A DNA stretch of 64,000 nucleotides from Planococcus versutus (lineage in GTDB: Bacteria > Bacillota > Bacilli > Bacillales_A > Planococcaceae). Positions 7,164 to 15,141 of this stretch are shown here, in pieces (within the stretch, counting starts at the first letter, position 1; the number at the start of each line of letters is the position of its first letter). Made by a program: the position numbers and the translations under genes. Location of the stretch: positions 1,466,001-1,530,000 of the forward strand of contig NZ_CP016540.2 in NCBI RefSeq assembly GCF_001186155.3. Reading direction: 5' to 3'. Under the pieces are notes generated by a model. It saw nothing but the letters and a program-made list of their open reading frames with translations, ran no database searches and was not told where the DNA came from.

Positions 7164-7985
7164 TCAAACAACTTTTTTAAGGGCTGCGTTTCGATAAGTG
7201 ACAGGGCTGGTATAGCCCAGACTGCTGTGTAGACGGACATGGTTGTACCAATTCACGTAATCAAACAGTTCAAGCGCTAGCTGGTTAAGCGTGTCAAAGC
7301 ACATTCCGTTGATGAGTTCCGTCTTCAAAATCTTGAACGTGGCTTCCGCCACCGCATTATCGTAAGGGGTTCCTTTTTGGCTCAGCGACCGTTCGATTTG
7401 GTGCGTCTTTAATAGCGCATCGATGCCGGTGTTCTTGAATTCAGATCCGCGGTCCGTATGGAACAGCTTCACGGCTCCCAAGTCGCCTTTGACCGATGCG
7501 AAGGCACGTTGAACCAGGGCAGCGTCTTTACGCTCGCCCAGACTGTACCCCACAATTTCACGGTTGTATAAATCGAGAAGGAAACAAATATAGTTCCAGC
7601 GGCCGCCAACCTTTACATACGTCAGGTCGCTGACCAACACGGCGTTTTTCGCTGCCGGATTGAATTGGCGGTTCAGCACATTCCGGTATGTCGCTTCATT
7701 GGGAGGCGTGACCATCGGTTTGTAGGATGGCAGCGCGTATTTCGATTGGATGCCAAGTGACGCCATGAGGCGTCCAATACGGCGTCTCGAGATCACCCAT
7801 TTCTTTCTGTTCGCCAACTCTTTTTTCAGCTTGCGTGTGCCATAGACGCGGCGATTCTCGTGAAAGATCGCCCAGATTTCGTCTTTCAACTCCTGTTCTG
7901 CTTGGGCTTTTTGGTGTGCTTTTTCTACCGAAACGGAAGTCTCATAGTAAAAGGTGCTGCGGGCAATTTGGAGGACAGTGCACAT
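7164..7985 (-). CDS. IS3-family transposase OrfB (DDE catalytic part)
   Basis: A retroviral-type integrase of 273 residues. The catalytic triad is visible as SDLTY (first D), FHTDRGSEF (second D) and VAEATFKILK (E, 35 residues after the second D). An HTH_21 segment lies in the N-terminal 80 residues. The frame is open further upstream to the end of orfA: at CGAAAATAG a -1 slip on the A run joins them (KIEIIQQNQHLYSVSAM), so the active transposase is probably an OrfAB fusion. As a separate product it would start at 7985. Confidence 0.9.
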   Translation of the reverse strand: MCTVLQIARSTFYYETSVSVEKAHQKAQAEQELKDEIWAIFHENRRVYGTRKLKKELANRKKWVISRRRIGRLMASLGIQSKYALPSYKPMVTPPNEATYRNVLNRQFNPAAKNAVLVSDLTYVKVGGRWNYICFLLDLYNREIVGYSLGERKDAALVQRAFASVKGDLGAVKLFHTDRGSEFKNTGIDALLKTHQIERSLSQKGTPYDNAVAEATFKILKTELINGMCFDTLNQLALELFDYVNWYNHVRLHSSLGYTSPVTYRNAALKKVV

Positions 7986-8026
7986 TGCTGATACTGAATA
8001 GAGGTGTTGATTCTGTTGGATAATCT

Positions 8027-8308
8027 CTATTTTCGTCCCATGATCAGCGCCGCTTGCTTTAAAATATCCACTTCCATCTCCAACTGCTTATTTCGTTTTT
8101 TGTAGGCAAGCAATTCCGTTTCCAAAGGGCTTCGGTTATCTTTTTCCTCGAACGAGCCAGTTTGATTGGATTGGGCAATCCACCGATCGAGGGCGGAAGC
8201 CGTCAGGTCGTATTCCCGGACAATATCCGGTCGGCTTTTTCCGCCTGCGTGCAGCGCGACGACCTGTTTTTTGAATTCTGGGGAAAATGTTCGTCTTTTT
8301 TGTGGCAT
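8027..8308 (-). CDS. IS3-family transposase OrfA (DNA-binding part)
   Basis: A 93-residue helix-turn-helix protein: RRTFSPEFKKQVVALHAGGK, then REYDLTASALDRWI, followed by a leucine-zipper-like region LETELLAYKKRNKQLEMEVD. It recognises the element ends. The last codons CGA AAA TAG form the probable -1 frameshift site leading into orfB. Confidence 0.9.
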   Translation of the reverse strand: MPQKRRTFSPEFKKQVVALHAGGKSRPDIVREYDLTASALDRWIAQSNQTGSFEEKDNRSPLETELLAYKKRNKQLEMEVDILKQAALIMGRK

Positions 8309-8378
8309 GGTAGATTCTCCTCACGTATAGTGGACTATTCTACGCCCCCTTATTTTTTCTGTCCAACTAAGTGTAGAC

Positions 8379-8937
8379 TATCCATACATACCATAGAGTA
8401 TTGCTATCTTGTTCTATTGGGTTCCTCAAGTATTTCTCGGGCTGATGTCCAGTGCAAAATTTGAGTTAACGGATGATACGTTTCTATTTATGTAAAAATC
8501 TTTATATGAATAATAGCTAATTTGAAGGTCTCGTTGGATAACATAAAATATATAGTAACCCATTTAATGTGACTTCATGCCTCATAGAGCTCTTTTCATT
8601 TCAGTAAACCTTTTTCCAATGCTAGATATTTTAGAGGTTTTTTGCAATCGTATTTTGAAATGACTGATTTGGTTATCCCTTAGTATGGAGCTTTATCAAA
8701 CCAATGCTCTGTACTTTTGAATTCTTTTGTCAATCATATTCATCAGTACTACAAAAGCCACTTTTCTTACCAAGTGCCATTTTTAAAATTCTTCTGTTTT
8801 CTGTTATGTATAAAGATGGACTTTGTACATTTTTTAATAGGTAAAATGTTTCAAATATATAAAATAGTCTGTTTTCTTATTGCTTATGAAATTTTCCTTC
8901 GCTATACTAAACATATTATAGTCGAGGAGGAAGAAAT
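8379..8937. other. AT-rich non-coding stretch before the M4 protease
   Basis: No convincing gene. A weak 74-codon frame (8717-8941) has no ribosome binding site of its own and odd composition. The promoter of the protease gene must lie here; the IS element has placed itself about 560 bases upstream of the gene. Confidence 0.5.
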
Positions 8938-10578
8938 TTGAAAAGAAAATATATTGTACCTGTTCTTTTATCATCTGCGCTCGTCGCAAGTTCTTTTACC
9001 GCCAGCGCAACTTTGGCGAATACCCAGAATAGTCACGAAAAAGTAGAGAAAACCTGGAATGAGAAAGCAAATGTACCGGTTTTTGTGAAAGAGAAAATCG
9101 CAGAAAAACGCGCTGCTAGCAACGCTTCGAATGCGCTGGATTACTTAGCAAATAATGAAAACAAGACAGGCTTGAAAAATGCGAGGAAAAATTTAAAGCA
9201 AAAAAATACGGAAAAAGATTCACTTGGGATGACCCATGTAAGCTTTAGCCAATCCGTTAATGATGTTCCGGTGGAAGGGGCGGAAGTGGTCGTCCATTAC
9301 AGTAAAAACGATGAACTGGTCTCTGTAACCGGTAGCCATTTCCCTGAAGCGGTAGCCAAGTCAATCGACACTACGCCAACTGTTAGCATGATCAAAGCGG
9401 TGCAAAGTGCTAAAAACTCAGTGGATGCACCAGATGAGCTAGAGTATAATCCGACTTCAGAATTGGTGGTTTATCCATTTGACGGTAAAAATCACCTTAC
9501 CTACAAAGTGAATGTCAACTTTCTTGGAGAAAAGCCAGGCAATTGGTTTGTCTTCATCGATGCCAAAAGTGGTGAAGTGATTGATCAATACAATGCCATC
9601 ATGCATGCTAATAAAATCCATCAATCTGTGGGTACCGGTGTATTAGGTGGGCAACGTAAAATTCATACAACTAAAGTTAAACAGCCAAAAAGTGGTACAG
9701 TGTTCAGTTTATCCGATGAATCGCATGAAGGATTGAAAGGAATATATACTCTTGATGCAAATGACGGAGAAATTATGATAAATAATAGTGCGTCGTGGAA
9801 AGATGAATATTTACGCCCTGGAGTAGACGCTCATTATAATTCTGAACAAGTTTACGAATATTTTAATGAGCAACACGATCGTAACTCATTAGATGATAAT
9901 GGTATGGCCATCATTTCTTATGTGCACTTTGGTGAAAACTATAACAACGCATTTTGGAACGGACGCCAAATGACTTACGGTGACGGAGATGGGTTGTTCA
10001 TGGTTCCATTATCTGCAGGATTAGACGTTGCAGCGCATGAAATGACACATGGCGTAATTTCAAATTCAGCGAATTTGCAATATCGTTTTGAGTCAGGTGC
10101 CTTGAATGAATCATTTGCAGATATTTTTGGTACTTTAGTTGATGCAGATGATTGGGAAATCGGTGAAGATATTATGGGACCAGAAGCGAAAGAAGATGGA
10201 AGAGTATCTCTACGTAGCTTAAGTGACCCAAGTAAATACAAGGTAAAAGTAGATTACGTGCCTTACGGAAACGGTGAAGGCAATTATCCTTCCCATATGG
10301 ACGAATTTTATGACTTACCAAGATCTTTGGATAATGGTGGAGTCCATATCAACTCATCTATCACGAACCATGCTGCTTACTTGATCGGTGAAGAAATTGG
10401 CAAAGAAAAATTAGGCAAGATCTTCTACCGTGCACTGACCATTTACTTGACTCCAACTTCAAACTTTAGTGAAGCGCGCAAACTAATCGTACAGTCGGCA
10501 GTTGATATTTATGGAGAAGGTAGCGCAGAAGTAGTAGCCACTGCAAACGGATTCGACAGTGTAGGTATTTACGAATAA
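8938..10578 (+). CDS. M4 family neutral metalloprotease (bacillolysin/thermolysin-like)
   Basis: A secreted zinc protease precursor of 546 residues. A signal peptide (residues 1-27, cleaved near SATLA-N) is followed by an FTP/PepSY propeptide (to about residue 240) and the catalytic domain. Zinc ligands are in AAHEMTHG (near residue 366) and the glutamate in GALNESFADIFG; NGGVHINSSITNHAAYL supplies the active-site histidine region. It starts with TTG behind GAGGAGG. Family length is normal, so it should be functional. It is the largest cargo of the array and ends 180 bases before repeat B6. Confidence 0.93.
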   Translation: MKRKYIVPVLLSSALVASSFTASATLANTQNSHEKVEKTWNEKANVPVFVKEKIAEKRAASNASNALDYLANNENKTGLKNARKNLKQKNTEKDSLGMTHVSFSQSVNDVPVEGAEVVVHYSKNDELVSVTGSHFPEAVAKSIDTTPTVSMIKAVQSAKNSVDAPDELEYNPTSELVVYPFDGKNHLTYKVNVNFLGEKPGNWFVFIDAKSGEVIDQYNAIMHANKIHQSVGTGVLGGQRKIHTTKVKQPKSGTVFSLSDESHEGLKGIYTLDANDGEIMINNSASWKDEYLRPGVDAHYNSEQVYEYFNEQHDRNSLDDNGMAIISYVHFGENYNNAFWNGRQMTYGDGDGLFMVPLSAGLDVAAHEMTHGVISNSANLQYRFESGALNESFADIFGTLVDADDWEIGEDIMGPEAKEDGRVSLRSLSDPSKYKVKVDYVPYGNGEGNYPSHMDEFYDLPRSLDNGGVHINSSITNHAAYLIGEEIGKEKLGKIFYRALTIYLTPTSNFSEARKLIVQSAVDIYGEGSAEVVATANGFDSVGIYE

Positions 10579-10589
10579 GTCATCAATCA

Positions 10590-10635
10590 AACGCCTTTCA
10601 GTTGTCTATTAAAGACAGCCGGAAGGCGCTTTTAA
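10590..10635 (+). terminator. Terminator of the M4 protease gene
   Basis: ACGCCTTTC...GGAAGGCGCTTTT hairpin with an inner GTCT/AGAC stem, 12 bases after the stop. Confidence 0.75.
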
Positions 10636-10756
10636 ATTGCCAAAAGTGATATTATTTGGTGGGAGTTAAAAAATTGCTGAGCATCACTTTTCTTGCATCT
10701 TTAAAGCTGTTCTAATTAATGATAGAGGGTTTTAAACTTACTTTTAAATGGATACG

Positions 10757-10784
10757 TGTTTACATATCATGAGTTATCGGAAGA
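10757..10784 (+). repeat. Family B dif-like repeat, copy B6
   Basis: TGTTTACATAT, central CATGAG, TTATCGGAAGA. Confidence 0.85.
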
Positions 10785-10855
10785 GAAGAAGCTTACCCAT
10801 GAGTTTCTTCTTTTTCTTGTGTATGGGAAAGTGTACTTTTACGAACGCTTACTTA
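10781..10855 (+). terminator. Hairpin terminator plus conserved box of copy B6
   Basis: AAGAGAAGAAGCT and AGTTTCTTCTTTTTCTT form a weaker stem. The box TACTTTTACGAACGCTTACTTA follows at 10835-10855 (given in two runs: TACTTTTACGAACG, CTTACTTA). Confidence 0.6.
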
Positions 10856-10907
10856 TCAGAGAGATAACTAATTTTATGAAGTATTTTGAAAAAAATATTT
10901 AAAAGAG

Positions 10908-10944
10908 TTGACTAAAGAAAATACGTGTAATAAAATACTTACAT
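10908..10944 (+). promoter_or_regulatory. Promoter giving a leaderless ArsR message
   Basis: TTGACT (10908-10913) and TAAAAT (10931-10936) are 17 bases apart. The expected transcription start falls within one or two bases of the ATG at 10945, and no ribosome binding site precedes it. Confidence 0.6.
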
Positions 10945-11292
10945 ATGATATATTTTAATTCAGGAGATCACTTACTTACCATGCTTGAAGCTTTATCAAA
11001 TCCCCACAGACTCAGAATTATTTCCGTTCTTTCAGAAGGGAAACAATATGTGAGTCAGCTTGCAAGAGAATTAGGTATTAGTAGACCATTGTTATATCTT
11101 CACTTACAAAAGCTGGAGGAGGCAGAATTAGTTAAGAGCGATATGGAAATTTTAGAAAGTGGAAAAGCAGCCAAATACTATATACTTAATTCATTCCAAT
11201 TCGAATTGAACGAACATTTGATTCATGATCTAACAAATTCTTTGACGATAAAAAAGAAAAGTAATATTAAAGGGGAGAAAGAGAGTGACTGA
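10945..11292 (+). CDS. ArsR-like winged-helix regulator
   Basis: A 115-residue DNA-binding protein. Residues 12-75 show an ArsR-type wing: LEALSNPHRLRIISVLSEGK, then YVSQLARELGISRPLLYLHL and QKLEEAELVKSD, followed by SGKAAKYYIL as the wing. No metal-binding cysteines are seen in the recognition helix, so it is probably not a metal sensor. The ATG at 10945 would be translated from a leaderless message; an alternative ATG at 10981 has AGGAG 13 bases upstream. It overlaps the next gene by eight bases. Confidence 0.8.
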   Translation: MIYFNSGDHLLTMLEALSNPHRLRIISVLSEGKQYVSQLARELGISRPLLYLHLQKLEEAELVKSDMEILESGKAAKYYILNSFQFELNEHLIHDLTNSLTIKKKSNIKGEKESD

Positions 11293-11527
11293 GACAACAA
11301 GCCTGAATATAGGGGATATTTTATCGACAATTTTTATATTGGGTTTTTCGATTATAATACCGGTAATCCTCATTTTTATAATATATAAAATTGTTAAGCG
11401 AAGTGAAAAGAGGGCAATTGAAAGACTATCTTTAGAACGAGAAAACACAGTATTGTTAAAGAAACAAATGAATGATTTGAATGAGCGAGTTATTATCATA
11501 GAAAAAATGTTAAGAGAAGTTGAGTAA
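11285..11527 (+). CDS. Single-span membrane protein with coiled coil
   Basis: An 80-residue protein. Residues 12-35 are one membrane helix (STIFILGFSIIIPVILIFII). A charged helix follows (KRSEKRAIERLSLERENTVL and on to the end) that is likely a coiled coil. The shape recalls PspB-like or sensor-partner proteins, but no family is claimed. GTG start behind GGGGAG, overlapping the ArsR-like gene, so the two are translated together and probably work together. Confidence 0.65.
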   Translation: MTETTSLNIGDILSTIFILGFSIIIPVILIFIIYKIVKRSEKRAIERLSLERENTVLLKKQMNDLNERVIIIEKMLREVE

Positions 11528-11530
11528 CTA

Positions 11531-11569
11531 TAAAACGGAACACCTATAAATTTTAGGTGTTCCGTTTTA
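11531..11569. terminator. Strong bidirectional terminator
   Basis: TAAAACGGAACACCTA and its complement form a near-perfect hairpin with A and T tracts on the two sides, directly after the ArsR/membrane pair. Confidence 0.85.
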
Positions 11570-11573
11570 TTTA

Positions 11574-11641
11574 CTGAATATAAAGGAAGATAATTTGTTA
11601 GTTTTCATATCTTCGTTTTATTTTTACGAACGATTTAACTT
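11574..11641 (+). repeat. Remnant of a family B unit lacking the dif-like part
   Basis: AAAGGAAGATA pairs with TATCTTCGTTT, and ATTTTTACGAACGATTTAACTT-like sequence (11620-11641) resembles the conserved box. No 28-bp dif-like core is present. Confidence 0.4.
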
Positions 11642-11770
11642 CCAAAATTATCTAGCTATTGTTTTAAATTTTAAGTATATTTAATGTATGAACCTAGATT
11701 TTAATTACATAAGCTAAAACATGACATCAGCCAAAGCCGTATAGAAAAGAAGTGAGTGAAGACTAAGATT

Positions 11771-11804
11771 CGAATGTAACTTATGTGCAGTTAAGTTACA
11801 TTCA
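11771..11804 (+). repeat. Family A 34-bp repeat, copy A4
   Basis: Arms CGAATGTAACTTA and TAAGTTACATTCA flank the spacer TGTGCAGT. Confidence 0.9.
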
Positions 11805-11865
11805 CTATGAATAAAAATTTAAAGTCATTGAGATTTGGTATTAGAAAATATAGGGGGGGAAATTC

Positions 11866-12240
11866 ATGAAAAAAATATTACTTTTAATTTTGGTGTCTGT
11901 TTTTTTATCAGCCTGTAACTCAAATGACTCCGAACTCAGTTTTAGCGAGATAGAGACGGTACCAGACAATATACAAGCACTGATTGAACCAACTTTTACT
12001 TTGCAATTGATTAACGAAGGAGAAAGTGTCGCTTATATTGTTTATCAAACCAAAGGGACAGTGGCTACAGATCTTGAAACACAAGAGGATACCGTAAATG
12101 TGAAATTAGATGTGTCAAATAGTGATAACGATGATATTAAGCAGCATGTCTATAAATTAACATTGGAACCCAACCACGAAATAATTGATGTTTATATAAA
12201 CGGTGAATCTACTTCATTCGATAATATTTCAGGTTTATGA
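11866..12240 (+). CDS. Small lipoprotein, unknown function
   Basis: A 124-residue protein with a lipoprotein signal MKKILLLILVSVFLSAC; the cysteine at 17 would be lipidated and the protein held on the outer face of the membrane. The rest is a small beta-rich domain (about residues 40-124) with no recognised family. The ribosome binding site is TAGGGGGGGAAA. It lies between A4 and A5, followed by a small membrane protein that is probably in the same operon. Confidence 0.7.
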   Translation: MKKILLLILVSVFLSACNSNDSELSFSEIETVPDNIQALIEPTFTLQLINEGESVAYIVYQTKGTVATDLETQEDTVNVKLDVSNSDNDDIKQHVYKLTLEPNHEIIDVYINGESTSFDNISGL

Positions 12241-12278
12241 AAATAGTGAAAGAACCATTTTGAAAAGGGGTGAAACAG

Positions 12279-12485
12279 GTGGAGCGTTTTGATATGAGCT
12301 TTCAAAATAAAAGAGTGAGGATTTGGTTTGCTCTTGTATTACCTTCGGTTTTACTGGCCGTGCTGCTATATATTTTTCTTCCAAACGAGTTTCAGTTCAT
12401 TCCAACCCTTGTATTAATTGTTGGATTGGCCATCTATTATGCTTGGGTTGTGCTCGATAAGAGAAAACAAAGATCTAATAAGTAG
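12279..12485 (+). CDS. Small two-helix membrane protein
   Basis: About 68 residues with two membrane helices (VRIWFALVLPSVLLAVLLYI and FIPTLVLIVGLAIYYAWVV) and a basic C-terminus KRKQRSNK. No family recognised. The start is uncertain: GTG at 12279 fits the AAAGGGG site best; GTG 12270 and ATG 12294 are alternatives. It follows the lipoprotein gene by about 40 bases and ends 15 bases before repeat A5. Confidence 0.6.
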   Translation: MERFDMSFQNKRVRIWFALVLPSVLLAVLLYIFLPNEFQFIPTLVLIVGLAIYYAWVVLDKRKQRSNK

Positions 12486-12500
12486 TTCTATTTTTAAATT

Positions 12501-12534
12501 TGAATGTAACTTAATAGCAAGTAAGTTACATTCA
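12501..12534 (+). repeat. Family A 34-bp repeat, copy A5
   Basis: Arms TGAATGTAACTTA and TAAGTTACATTCA flank the spacer ATAGCAAG. The right arm, read on the minus strand, provides the TGA stop of the next gene. Confidence 0.9.
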
Positions 12535-13146
12535 ATCTTCATTGTTTACAATCGATGTTCCAACTGGAAAATAGCTGGCCAACTTTTCAATTGTCGAGAA
12601 ACGGGGTTCGGTTGTATAGAGGTTAAACCCATCCCCGTCATGCCAAATCTCGATAACTGTCGATGCACCATTCATATCAAAGTGAGGCCATATCCAGGTC
12701 TTCTCACGTCCAAACCAGCTCTTCCCTATCACGGATTTATACACGATATTATCCGAGAAAGAAAAGGTGTAGAAGTTATTACAAGTTGCTATCCAAAAAG
12801 TTTCTTGTAAAACAAAAGTCAGTGAAGAAGGTTTTTCGATTGTAAGTTTAAAAACAGGAAAACATTTGTTTTTCAAACCCTCAAATTTTAAAGAGTATTC
12901 AATGTTTTTGCTTTGGAAAAGACCTTCCAAATTATCTTCCATTCCAGTAAACGGTTCAAATGTAAGATAGATTGGAAACAGGAATTTTGCACAAATGAAC
13001 TCAACGAGTAGTTCACCTGTAGAAGTAGGATCAGCAATAGAGTCAAAAGGAGCCAGATGAAACTTCTCAACAGTTTGACCATCCTCACACAAAAGCATTT
13101 CTCCATCCGATCCTATAGTTTCAGGAATGATAAAAACCTTATCCAT
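12532..13146 (-). CDS. Hypothetical 204-residue protein
   Basis: A soluble acidic protein with no signal peptide or membrane helix. It is rich in aromatic residues, especially in FYTFSFSDNIVYKSVIGKSW and KTWIWPHFDMN. I do not recognise the family. AAAGGAGGCG lies at a good distance from the ATG at 13146, so it is a real gene. It runs opposite to the preceding gene and is alone between repeats A5 and A6. Its TGA stop is made by the outer bases of repeat A5, which places the module border at the stop codon. Confidence 0.65.
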   Translation of the reverse strand: MDKVFIIPETIGSDGEMLLCEDGQTVEKFHLAPFDSIADPTSTGELLVEFICAKFLFPIYLTFEPFTGMEDNLEGLFQSKNIEYSLKFEGLKNKCFPVFKLTIEKPSSLTFVLQETFWIATCNNFYTFSFSDNIVYKSVIGKSWFGREKTWIWPHFDMNGASTVIEIWHDGDGFNLYTTEPRFSTIEKLASYFPVGTSIVNNED

Positions 13147-13214
13147 AAGTTTCGCCTCCTTTACATTGAAGAATATCTCTTGTTCTTAGTATTACACTTT
13201 TATTTAGAAGTTGC

Positions 13215-13230
13215 AGTTTACATAACGATG
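13215..13230 (+). repeat. Family B half site next to A6
   Basis: AGTTTACATA followed by six bases, then directly repeat A6 where the second arm would be expected. It looks like a B left arm fused to an A site. Confidence 0.5.
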
Positions 13231-13232
13231 TT

Positions 13233-13266
13233 TGAATGTAACTTATTAGTAATTAAGTTACATTCA
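13233..13266 (+). repeat. Family A 34-bp repeat, copy A6
   Basis: Arms TGAATGTAACTTA and TAAGTTACATTCA flank the spacer TTAGTAAT. Confidence 0.9.
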
Positions 13267-13399
13267 AAAGCCCTCCAATAATGGAGGACCTACAATTTCT
13301 ACATTGTTTTTTCTTAAATATTTTTCTAAATAGAAAAATTAATCCAATCAAAACGATAACAGTAATAACCATTCCTGGCACGCCAATATTTGTTAACAT
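13253..13399 (-). CDS. 48-residue TatA-like small membrane protein
   Basis: A short gene with a strong GGAGGGA five to six bases before the ATG at 13399. The product begins MLTNIGVPGMVITVIVLIGL, very like the N-terminal helix of TatA (MLxNIGxPGL...), continues with a basic stretch FRKIFKKK where TatA has its amphipathic helix, and has a C-R-N-C pair near the C-terminus. It lacks the rest of TatA. Its last codons NVT and the TAA stop are made by repeat A6. It is the only gene between A6 and A7, filling a module that otherwise looks empty. It might be a TatA relic or a small membrane protein of its own. Confidence 0.6.
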   Translation of the reverse strand: MLTNIGVPGMVITVIVLIGLIFLFRKIFKKKQCRNCRSSIIGGLLNVT

Positions 13400-13554
13400 A
13401 TAGTCCCTCCTTTTTGTATCTACTATTTTTATTTCTAGTTAAATTTTTAGGAATCCACTTTATTAAAAAATAATCAGATAACTATACTCATTTATTTCTA
13501 ATAAGGTTTCGTTTTTCTTAAATTAAAAATTTTCAATAAATTTTCTATTGTTTT

Positions 13555-13588
13555 TGAATATAACATAAGTCTAATTAAGTTACGTTCA
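13555..13588 (+). repeat. Family A 34-bp repeat, copy A7
   Basis: Arms TGAATATAACATA and TAAGTTACGTTCA flank the spacer AGTCTAAT. Three arm positions have drifted. Confidence 0.82.
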
Positions 13589-13774
13589 AATTCAGCATTG
13601 CATTGACTTGATTGGAAGATGCAGAAAAAGTGATCTTACTGGAAAAAAGATACATTAAAAGTTTCGGTTTACTGGTGCTTTGTTACGTTATGCCTGTTTA
13701 TTTCTATTTACCAAAATTCACATAATTTATTTTGAAAAATCACATTCTTAACAAATAGACAGAGGTTGAAGATT

Positions 13775-14218
13775 TTGAGGAAATATGGAATTGGTCTTAT
13801 TTTATCTCTGATTGTTTTGCTTCTTCTTTTGATTGTAAATGCGCAAGTTTATCACAATGTGATGCCCTTGAATGTCCCCATCATCTTTTTGACGCTACGT
13901 GTCATGATCTATAGATATCTTATACCTGAGCAGAGATATGGGGCCTATTTCTTTTTTGTCCTAATGGTGGGAGTATCCATCATCTTTTCGCTACCAGAAT
14001 TCACGCATCAGCAAGCCCAAGAAAAAATTCTGACTACTTACGGGTCAGAAATGGAACTGACCACACAGGGAAACTTACCACTCGATCGGAACGAGGTCTG
14101 GAATCCCTTTGCTCCCAATTGGGGGTACGCTTTTTTAGGGATCATTCCGTCAATCGAAGAGCACACCTCACTTCTCTTTATTCCAGACACAGGCAGGATT
14201 CTCGAAATTGCGCCTTGA
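13775..14218 (+). CDS. Membrane protein of unknown function
   Basis: About 147 residues. Three hydrophobic helices (about residues 5-22, 33-48 and 55-72) are followed by an outside domain of some 75 residues (THQQAQEKILTTYGSEMELT onward to LLFIPDTGRILEIAP). No family recognised. TTG at 13775 fits the AGAGG site better than TTG at 13766. It is the single gene between A7 and B7. Confidence 0.6.
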   Translation: MRKYGIGLILSLIVLLLLLIVNAQVYHNVMPLNVPIIFLTLRVMIYRYLIPEQRYGAYFFFVLMVGVSIIFSLPEFTHQQAQEKILTTYGSEMELTTQGNLPLDRNEVWNPFAPNWGYAFLGIIPSIEEHTSLLFIPDTGRILEIAP

Positions 14219-14237
14219 TAAAGCGTTGTTACTCCAT

Positions 14238-14265
14238 AGTTTACATGTCATAACTTATCGGAAGC
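14238..14265 (+). repeat. Family B dif-like repeat, copy B7
   Basis: AGTTTACATGT, central CATAAC, TTATCGGAAGC. Confidence 0.88.
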
Positions 14266-14271
14266 CAAATA

Positions 14272-14347
14272 GAAAGGGAGGAAACAGGCTGATTAAAGCT
14301 CGTTCTCTCTCTTTTTTTATATGGAAACCATACTTTTACAAACGGAT
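14272..14347 (+). terminator. Hairpin terminator plus conserved box of copy B7
   Basis: AAAGGGAGGAAACAGGCT pairs imperfectly with AGCTCGTTCTCTCTCTTT, followed by a T-run. The box TACTTTTACAAACGGATC lies at 14330-14347. Confidence 0.7.
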
Positions 14348-14456
14348 CTCTTAAGCATCTAAGACAATGTTTCTTATATTTATAGCTGTATGAAAAGAGG
14401 GTGAATATGGTATATTGATGTAATGCTTAAAAACAGAAACGTTGGGAGGAATGGAA

Positions 14457-15141
14457 TTGTCACAACAAGAATTGGCAGTGGGAAAAATATGTGCAAGCTT
14501 AAAAAAGGATAATTTGGTAAAAGCTATTTTCTTAAAAGGCTCGATGGGAAGAGATGAGCACGATGATATTCATATTATCGCTCCTCAAATAATAGTAGTA
14601 TTTGATAACTTACTGCACCTTGATTTGTTTACAGTAATGGAACAAAACTTCACTGAAAAAAGATTACTTTAAAGTCTTGCATGACCCTAACAATTTATTA
14701 GAGCAATTTAATGAAACACAGAGTCTGGAAGTCAGTGAAAGTGAATTCAGCGATAGTACTACGGATATTGCCTGGTTTTTATTCCAGTATAAAAAAGCGA
14801 TCGAAAGGGGCAACGATATTTGGGCTGTTAGAATGTTAACCAACGTGATGGAACATCTGACAAGAGTGCTTCTGTATAAGTATTATCCAGAAAGAGCGCA
14901 ATTAGGATTAAAAACGCTTACTCAATCGTTGCCGAAACATATCTTAAATGAAGTAGAAGCTATTTTCGAACAAATAACTCCGAGGAATCATGCGATTGCC
15001 TCTTCAAAAATCCGTCAATTACTAGCAAAAGAGTATGAATGGATACTTTCGCAGGTAAGTAATCTTTCTCTTGTAAAAGCACTTTTAAAAGAGATGGTCA
15101 GATCTCAGACTATAGACTATGGTTCTGACTATCTTTTTTGA
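14457..15141 (+). pseudogene. Nucleotidyltransferase (kanamycin-nucleotidyltransferase-like), broken
   Basis: The first frame reads ...IFLKGSMGRDEHDD, the start of a nucleotidyltransferase catalytic motif, then jumps directly to IHIIAPQIIVVFDNLLHLDL: the segment that should hold the S-D-x-D residues and the following strand is deleted in frame. At about 14655 an extra A in the run GAAAAAAG ends the frame at LL*; without it the sequence continues KDYFKVLHDPNNLLEQF into the second frame, which runs through to 15141 with a normal helical C-terminal domain. The gene is therefore doubly inactivated. TTG start at 14457 behind GGGAGG. Confidence 0.75.

Larger units (their letters stand above)
7152..8378 (-). 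mobile_element. IS3-family insertion sequence
   Basis: An element of about 1.23 kb holding orfA and orfB. Imperfect terminal repeats can be seen: GTCAACACTAAATCAAAC at the left end and the complement of GTCTACACTTAGTTGGAC at the right end (12 of 18 matching). A clear target duplication was not found, so the ends may be off by a few bases. Both frames are open and the transposase catalytic residues are present, so it looks intact. It lies in the B5-B6 module, upstream of the M4 protease gene. Confidence 0.85.

Noticed and set aside
8717..8941. 74-codon frame before the M4 protease
   Set aside because: No ribosome binding site, low-complexity Phe/Tyr/Ile-rich product and overlap with the promoter region of the next gene.
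12418..12810. 130-codon plus-strand frame crossing repeat A5
   Set aside because: Runs across a repeat and antisense to the 204-residue gene that has a good ribosome binding site.
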